Below the pieces are notes generated by a model. That model ran no database searches and was not told the origin of the DNA. It was given only the letters and a program-made list of their open reading frames with translations. 64,000 bases of DNA from Colwellia sp. Arc7-635. GTDB lineage: Bacteria; Pseudomonadota; Gammaproteobacteria; Enterobacterales; Alteromonadaceae. Made by a program: the position numbers and the translations under genes. The first letter of the stretch is position 1. Each line of letters opens with the position of its first letter. Location of the stretch: positions 682,001 through 746,000 of the forward strand of contig NZ_CP034660.1 of the NCBI RefSeq assembly GCF_003971255.1. Direction: 5' to 3'. Shown here piece by piece: positions 7,947 through 16,906 of this stretch.

Positions 7947-10028
7947 ATGTTTAAACTTAAATCCTTAGTGGCATTAATATCGTTAGCGAGTGTGAGTTCA
8001 TTCGCCAGTAATGTCATTACTATCGAAGATATTCCAAATATTAAATCAGTCCGCAGTAGTGTGATCAGCCCTAGTGGCGATCATGTCGCATTCACTCGCA
8101 CGCTGCCAAGAGAATTATATGTTGATAAGAATGGCGCTAACTATAACGAACTATTAATTACTGACAGTAAAGGCAACACCAAACCTTTTATAAGCGGTAA
8201 AGTTAATGTTGGCGCTTTGGAATGGTCTGTAGATGGTAAGTTTGTTTATTTTTTAGCGAAGTTTACTGGTGATAAGTTTACTCAGCTTTATCGCATTCCT
8301 GTTAATGGTGGTGAACGTCAGAAGGTTTTAGGTTTAAAAGAAACCTCGATCAGCCGTTATGACATTAGCCCTGATGGTAAGCAAGTTGCGCTGTTAGCTA
8401 TGCCGGCGAAAGATAAGTCAGAAAAGAAACTTAAAGAACTTGGCTTTAAAGCTGAAGTTTATGAAATGGACTTAAAAAACAAGCAATTGTTTGTGACTGA
8501 TTTAACCGTACAAAATAAGCCTGCTGTTTTATCGGCAGTGAATATCGCCGGCTATGTTAGTGATATGAATTGGTCTGCAGATAATCAACAATTGTTAATT
8601 AAAACCCAGCCGACGGCGTTAGTTGATGACTTGTACACCAAAGCTCAGTGGCATGTTATGCACTTAGCTGATCAGAAAGTAACAATGTCAATTGCCACTG
8701 AAGGTAAGTTAGGTACAGCGGAGTTTTCTTATAATGGTAAACATATTGCCGTTATTGGTGCGCAGGATAAACACGACCCTGCGACAGGGCGCTTGTATTT
8801 AGCTGATGTTAAGTCTGGTGAAATTAAAGATTGGCTACCTAACTTTGCTGGCCATGTTAGCGATATAGAATGGTCACATAAAAGCACTAAACTGAATTTT
8901 ATCGCTAATATCGGTACTGAAAGTATTGTTGCTAGCATTAAACCCGGCAGTAATCGTTATAACACCCAAGTTAAAGCGGGCAAGATTATAGCGTCGTCAT
9001 TATCTATTTCAGATTCAGATAAAACCTTATCTGTAAAAGGTCATACCGCTTCGCACCCGAATGAAAGCTTTATGGTTCGTGGTAAAAAGCTGACTAAAGT
9101 GACTAATTCTAATCCATGGTTGCAAGACAAGCGTTTCGCTAAGCAAGAATCTATTACCATGAAAGCACGTGATGGCGTGGAAGTGGGTGGAATTTTAGTT
9201 TATCCATTAGATTATAAAGAAGGTCAACGTTACCCGCTGATCATGCAAGTACATGGTGGCCCAGAAAGTCATGAAAAAAATGGTTGGGTAACTGCTTATT
9301 CTAAGCCCGGTCAAATGGGTGCAGCGCGTGGTTATGCGGTATTTTATCCAAACTATCGTGGCTCAACAGGTAAAGGTGTTGAGTATTCTAAATTAGGTCA
9401 AAACGATTATGCTGGCGCAGAGTTTGATGACTTGGTCGATATGAAAAATTACCTAGTTGATACTGGCTTAGTTGACGTTAAACGTGTGGGTATTACCGGT
9501 GGCTCATACGGAGGTTATGCTTCTGCTTGGGCGGCGACTAAATTGACTGAACATTTTGCCGCTAGTGTTATGTTTGTCGGTATTTCAAACCAACTATCTA
9601 AATTTGGTACTACGGATATCTCTAACGAAATGCACTTAGTACATGCGCGCTCTTACCCTTGGGATAAATGGCAATATTATTTAGAGCGTAGTCCTATTTA
9701 CTGGGCGCATCAGTCAAAAACGCCGTTATTGATTATGCATGGTAAAGATGACCCTCGCGTACATCCAGCACAATCAATGGAAATGTACCGTTATATGAAA
9801 GTACAAGGCAAAGATGTGCGTTTAGTATATTACCCAGGCGAAGGTCATGGTAACCGTAAAGCCGCGGCACAATATGACTATAGTTTACGCTTGATGCGTT
9901 GGATGGATAACTACTTAATGGATGGTAATAAAGCAATGCCTGACTATAAGCTAGATCATAAAGCCAAGTTAGCGGCTAAAAAAGCCTTAGCTAAAAATAA
10001 TGCTGACAGTAAAGATAACGACGAATAA
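7947..10028 (+). CDS. Secreted S9 family prolyl oligopeptidase-type peptidase
   Basis: The 693-residue protein begins with a signal peptide (MFKLKSLVALISLASVSSFA), so it is periplasmic or exported. The N-terminal half (about 25-400) is a beta-propeller of WD40-like/TolB-like blades with repeated S-x-D-G-K patterns. The C-terminal half is the alpha/beta hydrolase domain: nucleophile S520 in GGSYGG, D602 in GKDDPRV and H634 in GEGHGN form the catalytic triad. It resembles dipeptidyl/acylaminoacyl peptidases that cleave short peptides, often after Pro or Ala. The ATG has a GAGGAAG Shine-Dalgarno. The lysine-rich, charged C-terminus after about residue 660 looks disordered. It is a single gene with its own terminator. 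Confidence 0.9.
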   Translation: MFKLKSLVALISLASVSSFASNVITIEDIPNIKSVRSSVISPSGDHVAFTRTLPRELYVDKNGANYNELLITDSKGNTKPFISGKVNVGALEWSVDGKFVYFLAKFTGDKFTQLYRIPVNGGERQKVLGLKETSISRYDISPDGKQVALLAMPAKDKSEKKLKELGFKAEVYEMDLKNKQLFVTDLTVQNKPAVLSAVNIAGYVSDMNWSADNQQLLIKTQPTALVDDLYTKAQWHVMHLADQKVTMSIATEGKLGTAEFSYNGKHIAVIGAQDKHDPATGRLYLADVKSGEIKDWLPNFAGHVSDIEWSHKSTKLNFIANIGTESIVASIKPGSNRYNTQVKAGKIIASSLSISDSDKTLSVKGHTASHPNESFMVRGKKLTKVTNSNPWLQDKRFAKQESITMKARDGVEVGGILVYPLDYKEGQRYPLIMQVHGGPESHEKNGWVTAYSKPGQMGAARGYAVFYPNYRGSTGKGVEYSKLGQNDYAGAEFDDLVDMKNYLVDTGLVDVKRVGITGGSYGGYASAWAATKLTEHFAASVMFVGISNQLSKFGTTDISNEMHLVHARSYPWDKWQYYLERSPIYWAHQSKTPLLIMHGKDDPRVHPAQSMEMYRYMKVQGKDVRLVYYPGEGHGNRKAAAQYDYSLRLMRWMDNYLMDGNKAMPDYKLDHKAKLAAKKALAKNNADSKDNDE

Positions 10029-10113
10029 CGTTATACCTAATTTTGTCTTTACGCTTTATTTACTGTGCTTTAAGCCTTAAAAAACGCTTTTAGCACAGTA
10101 AAAATGACACAAT

Positions 10114-10150
10114 AAAAAGCCCGATATTCTTATGAATATCGGGCTTTTTT
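10114..10150. terminator. Bidirectional intrinsic terminator (S9 peptidase / cydB)
   Basis: The strong stem GCCCGATATTC/GAATATCGGGC with a TTAT loop is flanked by A5 and T6, between the convergent S9 peptidase and cydB genes. The GCCCGA...TCGGGC core recurs in the groEL terminator and at 40049. Confidence 0.93.
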
Positions 10151-10222
10151 CTGCAGGAGACAAAGTTTGTTGTGACCATATAGCTATAAAAAAGAAACTA
10201 GCACTTAAGTTAGTTTTTTAGC

Positions 10223-11239
10223 TTAGTAATTTAGCTTAGTCGTTTTACCCCAAAATACTTTATAAGAGAAGATGGTGTAGCCGATAATCATCGGTAGTAC
10301 GACCGCCGCGCCAACAAAGATAATCCATAATGATTCACGAGCACTTGCAGCCTCAAATATCGTGACTTTAAAAGGTACAATATAAGGGTAAAAGCTGTAC
10401 GCCAAACCACAAAAGCACATAATAAACAGGATGATCGCCGCTAAGAACGGAAACCAACAACCGGTATCATTTTTCATTGGTACTTTATTGAGATATAAAT
10501 GTACGGTGATAAAGGTGAAACCGAGCAAGAAAGTAATTGGAATTAACACTAATACTTGAATACCACCCAACCATTTATCCATGATCTGTTGATCAATCAA
10601 TAAGTTGGTTATACATACCGCAATAATGCCAACTGCCATTAAGATGTTGGTCAGTTTTGCCCATTTTGCCGCTCGACGTTGTAACTCGCCTTCTGTTTTC
10701 ATGACCAACCAAGCTGCGCCAATGAAACAATAGCCGGCCGTAACACAAATGGCTGATAAGGCAGAAAAACCAATACTTAACCAAGTATCTTCGAAGGACG
10801 TGATATAACGACCCAGCATATAACCTTGTGAAAGGGTCGCTAACAGGGAACCAAATTTGAAGGCATAATCCCACTTTTTCTTGTCAGCACTCGGTGCTTT
10901 AGTGCGAAAGTCGAATGATACCCCGCGTAAAATTAGCCCCGCTAACATTAGTGCCGTAGGTAAATATAAGGCTTGGAATATTATGGAGTGTGCCTTGGGG
11001 AAAGCAATCAGCAATAAACCGATAGCCATCACTAACCAGGTTTCGTTAGCATCCCAAAAGGGTCCGATAGAGTAGATCATACTATCGCGCTGTTGCTGAT
11101 TATCTAATGGTAGCAGCACTCCTACGCCCAAATCATAGCCATCTAATATGGCGTAAATTAAAAAAGAAAGTCCCATTAAACCAACAAAAACAATGGGCAA
11201 CCAATCTACAGGCACGCTATTCACTATTTCGGCGTTCAT
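10223..11239 (-). CDS. cydB: Cytochrome bd-type quinol oxidase subunit II
   Basis: The 338-residue protein has about eight to nine helices and the CydB family opening FLIYAILDGYDLGVGVLLPL, then IGPFWDANETWLVMAIGLLLIAFP. CydB stabilises CydA and forms the pseudo-symmetric heterodimer that reduces oxygen to water using quinol. Its start overlaps the end of cydA by four bases (ATGA-type coupling). The roughly 70 bp between its stop and the terminator cannot hold a normal cydX, so no small third subunit is encoded here. Confidence 0.93.
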   Translation of the reverse strand: MNAEIVNSVPVDWLPIVFVGLMGLSFLIYAILDGYDLGVGVLLPLDNQQQRDSMIYSIGPFWDANETWLVMAIGLLLIAFPKAHSIIFQALYLPTALMLAGLILRGVSFDFRTKAPSADKKKWDYAFKFGSLLATLSQGYMLGRYITSFEDTWLSIGFSALSAICVTAGYCFIGAAWLVMKTEGELQRRAAKWAKLTNILMAVGIIAVCITNLLIDQQIMDKWLGGIQVLVLIPITFLLGFTFITVHLYLNKVPMKNDTGCWFPFLAAIILFIMCFCGLAYSFYPYIVPFKVTIFEAASARESLWIIFVGAAVVLPMIIGYTIFSYKVFWGKTTKLNY

Positions 11240-12651
11240 TGTTTTTCTCCTGTATTAATTCTGACGTGTTCGGCTTGATTACTTTCAATAATTGGTACAT
11301 TAGCGCTTACTGTAGTGTTCGGTTGCTCTAGTATCACGGCACGATTTGCCATGACAAATAGCGTGCGAATATAGGCAATTAATAGAAAGCCATAAATAAC
11401 CAAGTACAAAGTTAAAGACATGGCTATGTTTTCAGGTGCTGTGGTGGTTACTGCGTCTTTGGTACGTAGTATTCCGCTAACTAAATAAGGTTGGCGGCCA
11501 ATTTCAGTGACATACCAGCCTGCCAAAGTGGCCAACCAACCAGAAAATGTCATGGCAATACCTGTTTTTAATAACCAAGGTGGGTAGCGCTTTTTGATGA
11601 CATATTGATAGGTGGCCAACCAAGAGAATATAAACATTAACACGCCAATACCTATCATGACCCGAAAGCTGAAAAAGATAGGAGCCACTGGCGGATGTTC
11701 GCCCATAAAGTCATTGAGTCCTTTTATCTCACCTTCTGCGTCGTGAGTTAAAATGATGCTAGCTACGTTCGGTACTTTTACTTCGAAGCTATTGTCTCGC
11801 GTTTTTTCACTTGGTATGGCAAATAATAATAACGGCACACCAGTGTCGGTTTCCCAAACACCTTCCATGGCTGCAATTTTTGCTGGCTGATGCTTTAACG
11901 TATTTAGCCCGTGTAAATCGCCAACAAAAATTTGCATTGGGATTAAAATAGCGGCTAATGTCACTGAAAAATTTAGCGCTTGTTTTACTGACTTTTTATT
12001 GTCGCCTTTGAGCAGGCGGTAAGCTGAAATACCAGAAATTAAGAATGCCGATGTTAAGCCTGAAGCGAGTAACATGTGCGTTAAACGATATGGCATAGAC
12101 GGGTTAAAAATAACCTCGAACCAGCTAGTAACGTGGGCAACACCATCGATCATTTCAAATCCGGCTGGCGTTTGCATCCAAGAGTCGAGTGATAATATCC
12201 AAAAAGCTGATAGGGTTGTGCCAAATGACACGAGCACCGTGGCGATGGTGTGAACGCGGTTTGACACTCGGTCCATACCAAAAAGCATAATCGACAAGAA
12301 TGAAGCTTCTAAAAAGAAGGCTGTCATCACTTCATAACCGAGTAATGGTCCTGCGATATTCCCGACGGTTTCCATATAGCCGGGCCAATTGGTTCCGAAC
12401 TGAAATGACATCGTAATGCCACTCACGACTCCAATGGCAAAAGTTAAGGCGAATATTCGCACCCAAAAGCGGTACACACGTAACCAACTTTCATCTTGTG
12501 TTTGGTTATAGCGCACTTTAAAAAATAACAATATCCAGCATAAAGCGATATTGATGGTAGGAAATAAAATATGAAAACTAATATTGGCAGCAAATTGGAT
12601 GCGTGAAAGCATGAAACTTGTGTCATTAGCGATAGCTGCTGCATCTAACAC
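11236..12651 (-). CDS. cydA: Cytochrome bd-type quinol oxidase subunit I (short Q-loop)
   Basis: The 471-residue inner-membrane subunit binds the haems. Visible landmarks are the haem b595 His in RIQFAANISFHILFP, the Glu pair in GYEVMTAFFLEASF, the b558 His in LTHMLLASG, the quinol-loop motif QPAKIAAMEGVWET, and the region EIGRQPYLVSG. E. coli CydA is about 522 residues; the missing length is in the Q-loop, placing this with short-loop, CIO-like oxidases. The conserved GRQPW appears as GRQPY. It is cotranscribed with cydB and probably with the upstream regulator gene 107 bp away. Confidence 0.93.
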   Translation of the reverse strand: MLDAAAIANDTSFMLSRIQFAANISFHILFPTINIALCWILLFFKVRYNQTQDESWLRVYRFWVRIFALTFAIGVVSGITMSFQFGTNWPGYMETVGNIAGPLLGYEVMTAFFLEASFLSIMLFGMDRVSNRVHTIATVLVSFGTTLSAFWILSLDSWMQTPAGFEMIDGVAHVTSWFEVIFNPSMPYRLTHMLLASGLTSAFLISGISAYRLLKGDNKKSVKQALNFSVTLAAILIPMQIFVGDLHGLNTLKHQPAKIAAMEGVWETDTGVPLLLFAIPSEKTRDNSFEVKVPNVASIILTHDAEGEIKGLNDFMGEHPPVAPIFFSFRVMIGIGVLMFIFSWLATYQYVIKKRYPPWLLKTGIAMTFSGWLATLAGWYVTEIGRQPYLVSGILRTKDAVTTTAPENIAMSLTLYLVIYGFLLIAYIRTLFVMANRAVILEQPNTTVSANVPIIESNQAEHVRINTGEKQ

Positions 12652-12758
12652 GGGATGTACTCCATTTTATGAATTGGGTAAGTTAAGTGGTTCAAATCGT
12701 GCTTTGTAGTGTTTTTTTTCGTCTGGTATAAAGTAAAACGTTGGTAATAAATTACCGG

Positions 12759-13301
12759 TTATCTCAGTAATAATTTATCTTTAACGTCCAATATCTTACT
12801 AATACCTTCACCAAGTTTGAGTAAGGCTGATAGCTTTTCTGATGACATACCTTGCATTTCATTTGTCCACAGCGTCACCATTTCCATTAAATCGTGCATC
12901 TGTTTAACCCGCATTTGTGTATATTCATCAGATTCATTGCTGGGTTGTTCCATTAAAGCATCACGCAGGGTCGTTAATGTTGGATCTAATTCGCGTTTTC
13001 TTCGCTCGACCACTAATGTACGAGCAATCTCCCAGATATCACTGGGTGCTGAAAAGTATTCTTTTCTATCGCCAGGAATATGATGTAGTTTAATGAGATT
13101 CCAAGATTTAAGTTCTTTCAAACCCATGCTGACATTCGAGCGTGATATTTGTAGTGCTTCACTGATTTGATCGGCATTAAGCGGCGCTTCGGTTAGTACA
13201 ATAACCGCGTACATTTGTCCTAATGTCCGGTTTAGTCCCCAACGAGAGCCCATTTCACCAAAATGTAAAACGAGTGATTGTGTCATCGGTGTAATTTTCA
13301 T
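12759..13301 (-). CDS. GbsR/MarR family transcriptional regulator
   Basis: The 180-residue protein has a winged helix-turn-helix at about residues 30-90 (QISEALQISRSNVSMGLKEL followed by a wing) and a helical dimerisation C-terminus. The opening FGEMGSRWGLNRTLGQMYAVIVL is typical of GbsR-type members of the MarR superfamily. It lies immediately upstream of cydAB on the same strand, which suggests it controls the oxidase, itself, or both. The ligand is unknown. There is no strong Shine-Dalgarno, so translation may be modest. Confidence 0.82.
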   Translation of the reverse strand: MKITPMTQSLVLHFGEMGSRWGLNRTLGQMYAVIVLTEAPLNADQISEALQISRSNVSMGLKELKSWNLIKLHHIPGDRKEYFSAPSDIWEIARTLVVERRKRELDPTLTTLRDALMEQPSNESDEYTQMRVKQMHDLMEMVTLWTNEMQGMSSEKLSALLKLGEGISKILDVKDKLLLR

Positions 13302-13399
13302 CTTTGCTGTCCCTTAAATTTCTTTTGTATTTTCTGTATGTTTTGTATTTTCAGTAATTAGTGAAAATTGTAATCTTTTTCTGATCTAAGTCAAGCTTT

Positions 13400-13415
13400 T
13401 GTGACTTTTATCACT
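13400..13415. promoter_or_regulatory. Candidate CRP-like operator upstream of the GbsR-cydAB operon
   Basis: TGTGA, six bases (CTTTTA), then TCACT forms a near-palindrome matching the CRP half-site pattern, 99 bp upstream of the GbsR gene start. Regulation of a terminal oxidase by a CRP/FNR-family protein would be sensible, but one site by eye is weak evidence. Confidence 0.35.
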
Positions 13416-13496
13416 TTTGAAAGGGTGACTACTAGGGAGTTCTCAGGAGCACTTTTAGCTTGTGAGCAGGTTGCGGGAATATTTAGGGGGAAAATG

Positions 13497-13522
13497 AAAA
13501 TGGCTACGAAAGTAGCCATTTT
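13497..13522. terminator. Possible weak bidirectional terminator
   Basis: The perfect stem AAAATGGCTAC/GTAGCCATTTT with a GAAA loop lies just outside repeat copy 2. It is downstream of the chemoreceptor gene on the minus strand, so it may end transcription that crosses the repeat. The U-tract is only four bases. Confidence 0.5.
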
Positions 13523-13539
13523 AAATATTAATAGATTAT

Positions 13540-13900
13540 ATACCCGTTCCACTTCAAGATGCAGTTTCAGAGCTAAGCTAGGAATTCAAGCCAAGGCGCG
13601 ATACGCGGATAATGGTCATTCCCTTATCAAGTATTGCACAGCTTTTTTGCTCCAGACAAAAGCTAAGTACATACATCCATGTATGCAACGCAGGATTGAT
13701 TTTCTAGCATAGCTCCCTGCGGGCAAGCCGATAACGGGTCATCTCCAGCGTTATTGATTTCGACAATAGAATAACTATTCTCGGCTCTGGCATCCTGCTT
13801 CGCTCTACCTTCACCATCCATGGTTTCGTCTTCAATCAATGCCTTGGTGCTAACCCGTTATCGACTTGCTGAAATCTACATTTTGAAGTGGAGCGGGTAT
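13540..13900 (-). repeat. Palindromic MITE-like element, copy 2 (361 bp, modules A and B)
   Basis: Termini are ATACCCGTTCCACTTCAAG at 13540 and its mirror ending GGGTAT at 13900, in inverted orientation relative to copy 1 and of the same subfamily. It contains both optional blocks: A at 13639-13687, bordered by TGCA, and B at about 13783-13831. It ends seven bases before the stop codon of the chemoreceptor gene. With the hairpin at 13497 and the CRP-like site at 13400 it fills most of the 606-bp gap 13302-13907. A plus-strand reading frame at 13401-13712 runs into the element and is not credible. Confidence 0.85.
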
Positions 13901-13907
13901 AGTATAA

Positions 13908-15446
13908 CTAACTGAAGTTAGTACTAAGTTCTTCTATTGCCTCGGCATTTCGATTAACTTCAGTGCTTTTATTTGCCACCTCAGCCGCTAATAAAGTATT
14001 ACGCTGAGAGATGTTATCGATATTATGAATGCCTTGGGTTATTTGCTCAGCCACAACACTTTGTTGCTCTGATGCCGTCGCAATTTGTGCTGTCATATCA
14101 TTAACCGTTTGAATGTTGTCGATAATACCTTGCATCGCTTGTTTAATGGTTTTAGATTCAATCGAGCATTCATCTGCGTGGGTTTTATTGCTCAGCATGA
14201 CCTTATTCCAATTTTTTAAGGTATTTTGCAACTCAGTAACGGATACTTGAATTTGTTCTGTTGCACTTTGTGTTCTACCCGCTAAAGTTCTTACTTCGTC
14301 AGCAACGACAGCAAAGCCTCGACCTTGCTCGCCTGCTCTGGCTGCCTCTATTGCTGCATTCAATGCTAACAAATTAGTTTGATCGGCTATACCTTGAATT
14401 TCAGTCATGATAGTGGATATTTTATCGACATCATCAACGAGCTCTGTAGCATTGTTGGCGGCATTTTCAACATCTGTTGCCAAACTATTTATTTTATTTT
14501 CGCTGCTTTCAATCGTTACGATATTCTGTAAACAGTCAGCCTGAACTTCCTCAACTTTGTCATGTGCTAAGGTCGTGCTTTTACTTACGTCAGTTATCGT
14601 GGCACTCATCTCGGTTATGGCTGTCGCGAATTGGCCGATATGATCGTTTTCTTCTTGGATCCCACTTAACATGTCATTTGATGTTTGGGCAAGCTCATCA
14701 GCAAGTTTGACTAACTTTCTACCTGAGTCATTGCTCCGACCTAGCACCGTTTTTATTCGCGCTTTATATAACTCAGAAGGATAATTAAGTAAATTGAGCA
14801 GCCCTTTGCCTAAATAGACTTGTCGTGACGGACTTTCAAACGATGACTTTGCTTTCGCAAGGTAATTTGGAATGCGTATGAGCTCTTCTGCAAAAATTAA
14901 CACGAGTAATACCAAGCAGCCCAGCAAGATCGCTATTGATGTTGTGTTGCCTATGAGTAGCCAGTTGAGCAACATTGCTGCTATAACACAAACAACAGCA
15001 GCGATACGTTTTAAAGGGGTATTGGCATGTAAATCGGTAATAGGCTTGTTGTTATTAAGTTTATCGTAGAGCTTTTGTGCTTGTAGTTTTTGTTCATTGT
15101 TAGGGAATGCTCTCACAGACTGGTAACCCGATATTTTTCCATCTTTTAGCAGTGGAGTTACATAAGCATCAACCCAATAGTAATCACCATTCTTACAGCG
15201 ATTTTTAACCATACCTCGCCAAGAATCGCCACGCTTTAACTTTTCCCATAAGTCTTTAAATGTTGCTGTTGGCATATCAGGATGACGAACAATATTATGA
15301 TGTTGCCCTATCAGCTCTTCTAAGCTGTAGCCTGCTACTTCACAGAATTCAGGGTTGGCGTAGGTGATAGTACCGTTTAAATCAGTGGTAGAAACAAGTT
15401 GTTCGTGTTTGGTGAAGGTGCGTTCGGTCATTGAAATGTAGCTCAT
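13908..15446 (-). CDS. PAS-domain methyl-accepting chemotaxis protein (Aer-like)
   Basis: The 512-residue receptor has an N-terminal PAS domain (about residues 15-120, with [20 protein letters not shown] and [11 protein letters not shown]), a short hydrophobic double helix (about 148-190) and a C-terminal signalling domain. The hairpin tip [20 protein letters not shown] and the following [14 protein letters not shown]-x-L are the universal MCP core that contacts CheA/CheW. This layout matches Aer-type receptors, which sense redox or oxygen from inside the cell through a flavin-binding PAS domain. The [10 protein letters not shown] stretch fits that group. There is no periplasmic sensor domain. 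It is a single gene. Confidence 0.9.
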   Translation of the reverse strand: MSYISMTERTFTKHEQLVSTTDLNGTITYANPEFCEVAGYSLEELIGQHHNIVRHPDMPTATFKDLWEKLKRGDSWRGMVKNRCKNGDYYWVDAYVTPLLKDGKISGYQSVRAFPNNEQKLQAQKLYDKLNNNKPITDLHANTPLKRIAAVVCVIAAMLLNWLLIGNTTSIAILLGCLVLLVLIFAEELIRIPNYLAKAKSSFESPSRQVYLGKGLLNLLNYPSELYKARIKTVLGRSNDSGRKLVKLADELAQTSNDMLSGIQEENDHIGQFATAITEMSATITDVSKSTTLAHDKVEEVQADCLQNIVTIESSENKINSLATDVENAANNATELVDDVDKISTIMTEIQGIADQTNLLALNAAIEAARAGEQGRGFAVVADEVRTLAGRTQSATEQIQVSVTELQNTLKNWNKVMLSNKTHADECSIESKTIKQAMQGIIDNIQTVNDMTAQIATASEQQSVVAEQITQGIHNIDNISQRNTLLAAEVANKSTEVNRNAEAIEELSTNFS

Positions 15447-15654
15447 ATTTTCATCATCCTTATGAAAAAGAGTCTGATAGCAAATTTATCGCGACACTAT
15501 AGGTGATATTAATCACATTTAATAGCGTTTGCCTTGGTAAAATGTTATCAAATTGTAAACGAGTATTCTTTTGCTAAACAGAAGGTTAGGTTATTATTTG
15601 TAAATTTTTCTTAACTAAAGACATGCATTGCTAACAAGATTATAGTCTCTTAGC

Positions 15655-15685
15655 AAAAAAAACACCTGAAATTGTCAGGTGTTTT
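15655..15685 (-). terminator. Intrinsic terminator downstream of fbp
   Basis: The stem ACACCTGA/TCAGGTGT with an AATTG loop and a run of A on its left reads as a hairpin followed by a U-tract for minus-strand transcripts leaving fbp. Confidence 0.85.
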
Positions 15686-15726
15686 CTAGGAGTAACTAAA
15701 TATGGAAGGATTAAATAGGGCAGAGT

Positions 15727-16695
15727 TTACTTATAGTAATTTAAGCACGCCTCCACTTCATTTTTTGAACCCATAATTACTTCAACACGTTGATGAATAT
15801 CTGTTGGCTCAATATCCATAATACGTCCTTCGCTGGTCATAGCTAAACCACCAGCTTGCTCAATTAAGAAACTCATTGGATTAGCTTCATACATTAAGCG
15901 TAATTTGTATGGCTTTTCAGGGTTTCTATTATCGCTTGGATAAGTAAACAAACCGCCACGTGTTAATACACGATGAATATCGCCAACCATAGCGGCAATC
16001 CAACGCATGTTGAAGTTTTTACCGCGTGGACCAGTATCACCAGCAAGTAGGTCGTTGATGTAGTTTTGCATTGGTGCTTGCCAAAAACGTTGGTTCGACA
16101 TATTAACCGCAAATTCTTGTGTATCTTGTGGTACTTGTACGTTGCGTTCAACTAAAAGGTAGCCACCGTGAGTACGATCTAATACGTAAAAGTGAGTACC
16201 GCTGCCAGTGGTCATTACTAGCATTGTAGAAGGACCGTAAAGCACATATCCGGCACAAATTTGTTTGTTACCTGATTGTTTAAACATATCAGGGTCACTA
16301 GGTTCCATGTCTGCAGGCGCTTCATGAATGGAAAAAATCGTACCAATTAGCGAGTTAATATCAATATTTGAACTACCGTCTAATGGGTCAAATGAAACAA
16401 TAAACTTACCATCTTTATCGCCAGCAACTGATGTATCTTCTTCTTCAGACGATATCGCCTTAACAAATCCCGACTCTAAAAGAATATCTTTAAAAAGTTC
16501 ATTGGCAACGACATCGAGTTTCTTTTGTACTTCACCTTGGATATTTTCATCTAAAGTTGAACCCATAGTGTCACCTAAGTGACCTTGACTGACTCGAAAT
16601 GATATTTCTTTCGTGGCAGCTAAAATGGTTTTTATTAATGAGATTAAATCTAACGGTACATTATCTTTGCGTAAAGCGGGAGCTAGTCGTTGCAT
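15727..16695 (-). CDS. fbp: Fructose-1,6-bisphosphatase class 1
   Basis: The 322-residue cytosolic enzyme removes the 1-phosphate of fructose 1,6-bisphosphate, the committed step of gluconeogenesis. Metal-binding motifs are present: SSEEEDT (about residue 89) and [20 protein letters not shown] (about 107-126). The substrate and active-site region includes [20 protein letters not shown] near the C-terminus. Length is as in other class 1 enzymes (about 330). The gene is monocistronic with its own terminator, and a palindromic array sits just upstream of the start. The Shine-Dalgarno is weak (AGGT). Confidence 0.95.
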   Translation of the reverse strand: MQRLAPALRKDNVPLDLISLIKTILAATKEISFRVSQGHLGDTMGSTLDENIQGEVQKKLDVVANELFKDILLESGFVKAISSEEEDTSVAGDKDGKFIVSFDPLDGSSNIDINSLIGTIFSIHEAPADMEPSDPDMFKQSGNKQICAGYVLYGPSTMLVMTTGSGTHFYVLDRTHGGYLLVERNVQVPQDTQEFAVNMSNQRFWQAPMQNYINDLLAGDTGPRGKNFNMRWIAAMVGDIHRVLTRGGLFTYPSDNRNPEKPYKLRLMYEANPMSFLIEQAGGLAMTSEGRIMDIEPTDIHQRVEVIMGSKNEVEACLNYYK

Positions 16696-16714
16696 CGGGT
16701 TACCTAGTTACTTT

Positions 16715-16740
16715 AGAGTAATACTCTTACAATAAGAGTA
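16715..16740. promoter_or_regulatory. Palindromic half-site array upstream of fbp (candidate operator)
   Basis: Three half-sites alternate in orientation: AGAGTA (16715-16720), TACTCT (16722-16727) and AGAGTA (16735-16740). The last two form TACTCTTA-CAA-TAAGAGTA. The array lies 20-45 bp upstream of the fbp start, overlapping where its promoter or leader should be. The binding protein is unknown. Confidence 0.45.
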
Positions 16741-16906
16741 AATTGTATATTGTATTTAATTTTCGATGTTATCGATGTATTATCAAAACATTGAGCTTAA
16801 TTTTAAGCCGATTATAACAAGAATAAATGTATTTTCAGCACTTCTATAATTTTAATTTTAATCAAGTAAGTTATTTACTCGGTTTTACTAGTCGTAAGAG
16901 GGCAAG

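Noticed and set aside
10151-10222. A cydX-like small gene after cydB
   Set aside because: Only about 70 bp separate the cydB stop from the terminator, and no start with a Shine-Dalgarno opens a helix of the right size.
13401-13712. Plus-strand reading frame of 103 codons
   Set aside because: It runs from intergenic DNA into repeat copy 2 and has no Shine-Dalgarno or family pattern.
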